DNA from: Gnetum montanum | Lineage: Eukaryota > Streptophyta > Gnetopsida > Gnetales > Gnetaceae | DNA length: 64,000 nucleotides | Reading direction: 5' to 3' | Assembly (NCBI GenBank): GCA_015680685.1 | Contig: MNCI01000596.1 | Span: 440,158-504,157 of the forward strand | In this document: positions 61,401-64,000 of the stretch, one piece after another | Position numbering within the stretch: position 1 is the stretch's first letter | How the letters are laid out: the number at the start of each line of letters is the position of its first letter | Notes under the pieces: generated by a model | Seen by the model: only the letters and a program-made list of their open reading frames with translations | Database searches by the model: none | What the model was told of the DNA's origin: nothing | Position numbers and translations under genes: made by a program

Positions 61401-61999
61401 AACAAGCCCAACCAATCACGATTGTGTCATACATATTAGAAACAGCTTCCGTGTTGAAAATTGTTAGATAAATGGTAAGAACCTGAAGGCCAAGGTTTTA
61501 TTTCTAGAAGATTTTGACATATACTTATTATAACCAACTAAGCTCTTACTCCAGAAGTATCTATACTGAACTCAAATCTGAGATTTTTCAATCCTTACAA
61601 ATGCTAATAAAAAAAAGTCAGGGGAAATCCCTTGTATTGAATACCCAAATTCACATGTATAAAAGGTCCATTACTTAAAACCAACCAGAACAAAAATAAA
61701 TAAATAACTAACCCCAAAATGGATATAATTTGTGAACTAACAGTGGATAGAAACATTAAATTGGATGATCAAAACAATAAATGAGTGACAGCCTATGTAA
61801 ACAGGCAACTAGAAATAGAAATTTAAATGGCATTGTCGTTTTATTTTTGATATTCTAATAGTAAAATTGAGGTTTCTATAGTAATCTTACCAATATACAA
61901 CAAAATGGAAGTCAGAATGACAGCAGCAAGGCCAACATATAGCTCTGGTCCTAAATCCTGGAGTTCAAGCAACAATTCCTCCATTTTATTTTTACTCAT
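43943..61999 (-). CDS. SRPRB: Signal recognition particle receptor subunit beta
   Basis: Six coding exons on minus: 61999-61891, 61180-61095, 46442-46356, 44749-44601, 44446-44315, 44132-43943. All introns are GT-AG, and phases give exactly 250 codons plus TAG. SRPRB is a small GTPase of the ER membrane. It holds the SRP receptor alpha subunit so ribosomes with signal peptides dock at the translocon. A membrane segment lies at about residues 18-40 (LYVGLAAVILTSILLYIGIVI). GTPase motifs follow: P-loop GLSGAGKT, conserved LRDGSTHQGTVTSMEPN (switch region Thr), DLPGH (G3) and NKGD (G4; plant homologues usually have NKTD). The C-terminus ends FIRECVKP. The third-to-second exon gap is a 14.65-kb intron full of transposon debris. 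The ATG at 61999 is chosen as first in the exon; a second ATG lies at 61984. Confidence 0.95.
44750..46355 (-). other. SRPRB intron 3, containing a LINE remnant
   Basis: 1606 bases with donor GTAACT and an acceptor ending TTTCAG. The plus-strand LINE fragment at 45180-45905 occupies its centre. A ~30-bp near-tandem duplication (CAGTGTGCTTCACGTATAACC twice, 46108 and 46137) follows the LINE. Confidence 0.85.
45180..45905 (+). mobile_element. LINE fragment: C-terminal region after the reverse transcriptase
   Basis: The peptide KGGWGIRHLSHINLTLLGKLVWQL is the hallmark of the region after RT in plant L1-type LINEs. Next comes a WRSFEKLKPWF segment. A zinc-binding RVT domain near 45766-45860 carries CACCGVQAETFNHCLFHCPEAQSFW. 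A 35-bp tandem duplication (45636-45670 and 45671-45705) shifts the frame between the two parts. It lies antisense to SRPRB and lacks the RT core, so it is a 5'-truncated dead copy. Confidence 0.85.
47645..48250. repeat. Dispersed repeat A, left copy
   Basis: Shares words in order with 59750-60370: AACATAA..GGAGTTGATAA, CTTCTTAA.TCAGCTA, CACAAAAAGA, CTCCCAATTA.CTCACCAG, TTTAATTTTG.TGG.CTG, TTGTTGGCTCCTCT-like. Same orientation; identity perhaps 75-80% by eye. No coding motif; nature unknown. Confidence 0.7.
48491..48785. repeat. ~149-bp tandem duplication
   Basis: CATCACTTATAATATTTTGC starts near 48491 and again near 48639, and the sequences that follow match with few changes (TTAAATCCATGG, AGAAGCTCCA, TTGAAAAAGAA). 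Confidence 0.85.
48885..49062. repeat. Dispersed repeat B, left copy
   Basis: Matches 58487-58671 in the same orientation, from CTTCTGTTACAAACCTGAAA through a TATAAATACCC word, CTTCTCCTCCTCCCTTGGG, TTAGTTTCTTTAATATTTTT and CATGCAATGAGAC. The TATA-like word and pairing around a gag remnant would suit LTR fragments, but no TG...CA ends or primer-binding site are clear. Confidence 0.7.
49130..52220 (+). mobile_element. Decayed LINE retrotransposon with endonuclease and reverse transcriptase
   Basis: Order on plus: a Lys-rich ORF1-like region (49600-49955; HIIIKCKDAKERTKIW, LNEDLPRKEYAKKVEEW), endonuclease fragments (KRGRPSSGLAMLIHSPIQ near 50030, GDFNAKV near 50300, CIDFVITN near 50540), and RT (KKRDRSDLDNYRLIVITNVFAKILEKIL near 51260-51340, GFRCHHSTTDNRITL near 51405, GVKQGYPLSPPLFGIFIDELKEWM near 51635-51710). 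The usual YADD box reads YAHG (about 51768) before VALISNSEEHL. Frameshifts and stops are frequent. The FGIFIDELKEWM style differs from the commoner angiosperm L1 type seen at 45180. Confidence 0.8.
52400..54440 (+). pseudogene. Gypsy gag remnant (element 5)
   Basis: An open stretch at 52788-53156 carries DDPLFPWTYQG, STFNRQLNDDPQLHVHAF and LNSEWQKLCLFLNTL, and later frames read FNARFQSYAWVANLRKKIARWKQNINESLDVA (53160-53260). These match the gag core of elements 1 and 2 block by block. A Lys-rich region (53570-53740) and a Gln-rich tail (53780-53835) follow. No pol is recognised downstream. It lies antisense to SRPRB inside intron 2. Confidence 0.75.
54441..58486. other. Unassigned AT-rich part of SRPRB intron 2
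   Basis: No coding motif on either strand. Features: (GA)n at 55362-55401, (TA)n near 57247-57261, and a short hydrophilic open stretch at 57680-57886 (Glu/Pro-rich, no family recognised). It may be the remaining body of the element that carried the gag at 52400. Confidence 0.5.
55362..55401. repeat. (GA)n microsatellite
   Basis: About 20 uninterrupted GA units. Confidence 0.98.
58487..58671. repeat. Dispersed repeat B, right copy
   Basis: Partner of 48885-49062, same orientation, about 9.6 kb away. Confidence 0.7.
59750..60370. repeat. Dispersed repeat A, right copy
   Basis: Partner of 47645-48250. It contains its own ~80-bp internal duplication (CACAAAAAGACTT followed by ATTATTTGATGCAAAAA at 59848 and 59929). 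Confidence 0.7.
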
Positions 62000-63273
62000 C
62001 CTGCACTTCCTGTATGAAAAAACAACATACATTGGAGGTACTAAGATGCCCAATTGAAGTTTAGAAACTCCAAAGAAAATAATTGTACATATTTGAAGCA
62101 ATTAAATTATGTATCAAAACCAGTAATAACTTTGCATGTACAGATAACTATAGGCTCTTGTTCACAGCATAAATGAGAGCTTTAAGTTGTTAACGCAACT
62201 TGAAACCTATGTGTTCCATCATCAGTTATCATCTAGCAGCTACTGATACTAATAGAATGAAAAAAAAAACTGCCAAAAACAGCAGCGAAGAACAGAACAT
62301 CCAAAAGAAACATGCAAAATAGCATGGTGCACATTTTATCTTTCTTAGCTTCAGAGATTCAAGTTACAATCCAAAATGCTTTCGTCCCTGTCTCTCAAAC
62401 AGAATTAAGGACTATTAAACGTTGCTTTTGCAATCAGGAAACCCTGGTACTCATGCTCTTTTAACACGAGATGGGCTAGTCAGTATAAGAACATGTTACA
62501 TCACTCGTGCAGCTAAATAGATATACCATTACAAATGACAAAACAAAATGCATCGCTTCAGTGTATAATGCTTATTATATGTCTCAATAACTATAGAGAT
62601 GAAAATCAGTACATAACTTTGCAATACAACCCATGATTTATAGGTTATTGGGTTCTTGTTAACTATGTACGAAAGTCGCATGATCCACTGGAGAAGAAAG
62701 AATCTTGAAATACCATTTGATTGTAGATCATGTTTTCCATGTATCAACATACCACAGCTCTAAGAGGAATAACTTCTAACAAATATACCATGTAACGATG
62801 AACTTCAATACCTTGCTTTACCTTCCCAATGAGCCACAACAATAAGATACAGTCTGCCTAAAAATATACGGTTATATCCTTAAATATACATTTAAATACA
62901 GTGACTATTTTGTTGCGCTTCGCGTAGATATTCACGGTCGCTTTCAGCGAAAGGCAAATGTGCTCTAGCCCTAAATTTTCCTGCCTGGGCCACGTGATTT
63001 CAAAACCAAATAAATATATACAGCCATCATCGATGTTTAATCAATCAATGGACAAGCGTAAAAAGAGCTTAAGACATATAAACGTTTAAAATCTTTTAAA
63101 AATTACTGTAACGAACTCAATTTTCCCATTCCACGGAACAATCCCTACTATGCTCGTAAACTTTAAAAAGAAAGAAAATACATGCAACATAAAAAAGCTT
63201 AGCCGCTGCTAAAGCTATCGACTTTTACCCGCAGATCTGAATAAAAACGTGAAAATGAGGAAGAAAGCCATAC
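62000..63273 (-). other. Probable 5' untranslated intron of SRPRB
   Basis: An acceptor (TACAG) lies about 15 bases upstream of the ATG at 61999. A donor-like CTG/GTATGG lies at 63273-63268 on minus. The stretch between has no coding motif. This suggests the first exon is non-coding and lies at about 63274-63470; no transcript evidence is available. Confidence 0.4.
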
Positions 63274-63470
63274 CAGAAATTGCGTTGGGCGCTATTCAAG
63301 AGCCAGCAATACGATTTGAGCTGGTAGGTGCAGATTGTGCAGCTTGGAGAGAAGCAAATAGGTTGTTTCAGCGAGCAGGCAGGGTTAAAGCTAAACACGC
63401 TGAAATAAGCAACCTTCTTGGTCTGTTTCAGGCTTCGTTTTGCCCCTTTTACATACACATACAACTCTCC
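63274..63470 (-). promoter_or_regulatory. Possible non-coding first exon and promoter region of SRPRB
   Basis: The GC content rises against the surrounding AT-rich DNA. It lies upstream of the inferred intron on minus. The start of transcription cannot be fixed. Confidence 0.3.
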
Positions 63471-63798
63471 AATAAATCTTTTACATACCCAGAATAACTC
63501 CCCAATAAATATTTCTCCTTATCATTTAACGAAGATCACAACGCATTAGCAAGTGTACCCGTCACGCTGATGATGTGAGATTATCCGTATGTACAACTTC
63601 TACCGTGTTCTGCAGATTGAACGCGACGAGAGAAATGTACGGGATTCAAATTGCAGTCAACCTTATCATACCGTATGGTTTGCCTAAATTTATGGTAATT
63701 ATGTTGAAGCAGTGGATTATATTCTTACTCATCCAAGCGGTAAGATTTTTTATTTTAAAGCTCTAAGTTAAGTTATGTGTTAGATTTTGGTGGACAAT

Positions 63799-63990
63799 AC
63801 TGAGTTATAAAGTTCATATCTTCCAATGTACTTATACTACAATTATACTGAGTTATAAAGTTCATATCTTCCAATGTACTTATACTACAATTATACTGAG
63901 TTATAAAGTTCATATCTTCCAATGTACTTATACTACAATTATACTGAGTTATAAAGTTCATATCTTCCAATGTACTTATACTACAATTAT
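63799..63990. repeat. 48-bp tandem repeat at the right edge
   Basis: Four virtually identical copies start at 63801, 63849, 63897 and 63945, beginning TGAGTTATAAAGTTCATATC. Because 48 is a multiple of three, the minus strand is open with a 16-residue period; this is a property of the repeat and not evidence for a gene. Confidence 0.97.
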
Positions 63991-64000
63991 TTTCAAGGTT

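Noticed and set aside
63773-63970. A repetitive 65-residue protein on minus
   Set aside because: It is only the translation of the 48-bp tandem repeat, whose length is a multiple of three.

Overview
The window is nuclear DNA from a seed plant with a large, transposon-packed genome. Two ordinary plant genes with GT-AG introns are present. One has an intron of about 14.65 kb, and long degenerate Ty3/gypsy elements and LINE debris fill most of the rest. The scale of the introns and the style of one LINE would suit a gymnosperm, but the species cannot be proved from this sequence.

Left part (1-28656): a nest of LTR retrotransposons. Element 1 (minus strand, 1-3630, runs off the left edge) is an Athila-like gypsy element. 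It has a nearly intact gag, a primer-binding site matching the 3' end of tRNA-Asp, and a 1073-bp LTR. Element 2 (minus strand, about 4870-28656) is an older relative with a decayed gag, protease, reverse transcriptase (RT) and integrase. Element 3 (plus strand, 5744-22483) is a Tat/Ogre-type element inserted into the integrase of element 2. Its LTRs are 1718 and 1667 bp, and its target duplication is TGCGT/TGCAT.

Element 3 is the most unusual object here. It lacks a recognisable gag core. Its protease and RT coding parts are separated by about 6.6 kb that has splice signals at both ends in matching phase. Inside that putative intron, on the opposite strand, lies a decayed gene of seven or more exons (13307 down to 9811, about 970 codons). 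All six of its introns keep reading phase. I do not recognise the encoded protein.

Middle (28657-37900): flanking DNA and a badly decayed plus-strand chromovirus-like gypsy element (about 29400-33065), then AT-rich intergenic sequence with a cluster of imperfect palindromes.

Right part: two convergent host genes. The first is a five-exon endonuclease/exonuclease/phosphatase (DNase I-like) gene on plus (38130-42593, 440 aa). The second is a six-coding-exon signal recognition particle receptor beta subunit (SRPRB) gene on minus (61999 down to 43943, 250 aa). Both rebuild as full open reading frames when spliced. SRPRB anchors the SRP receptor in the ER membrane for co-translational targeting. 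Its introns hold two LINE remnants, a gypsy gag remnant and pairs of unexplained dispersed repeats. The right edge is a 48-bp tandem repeat.
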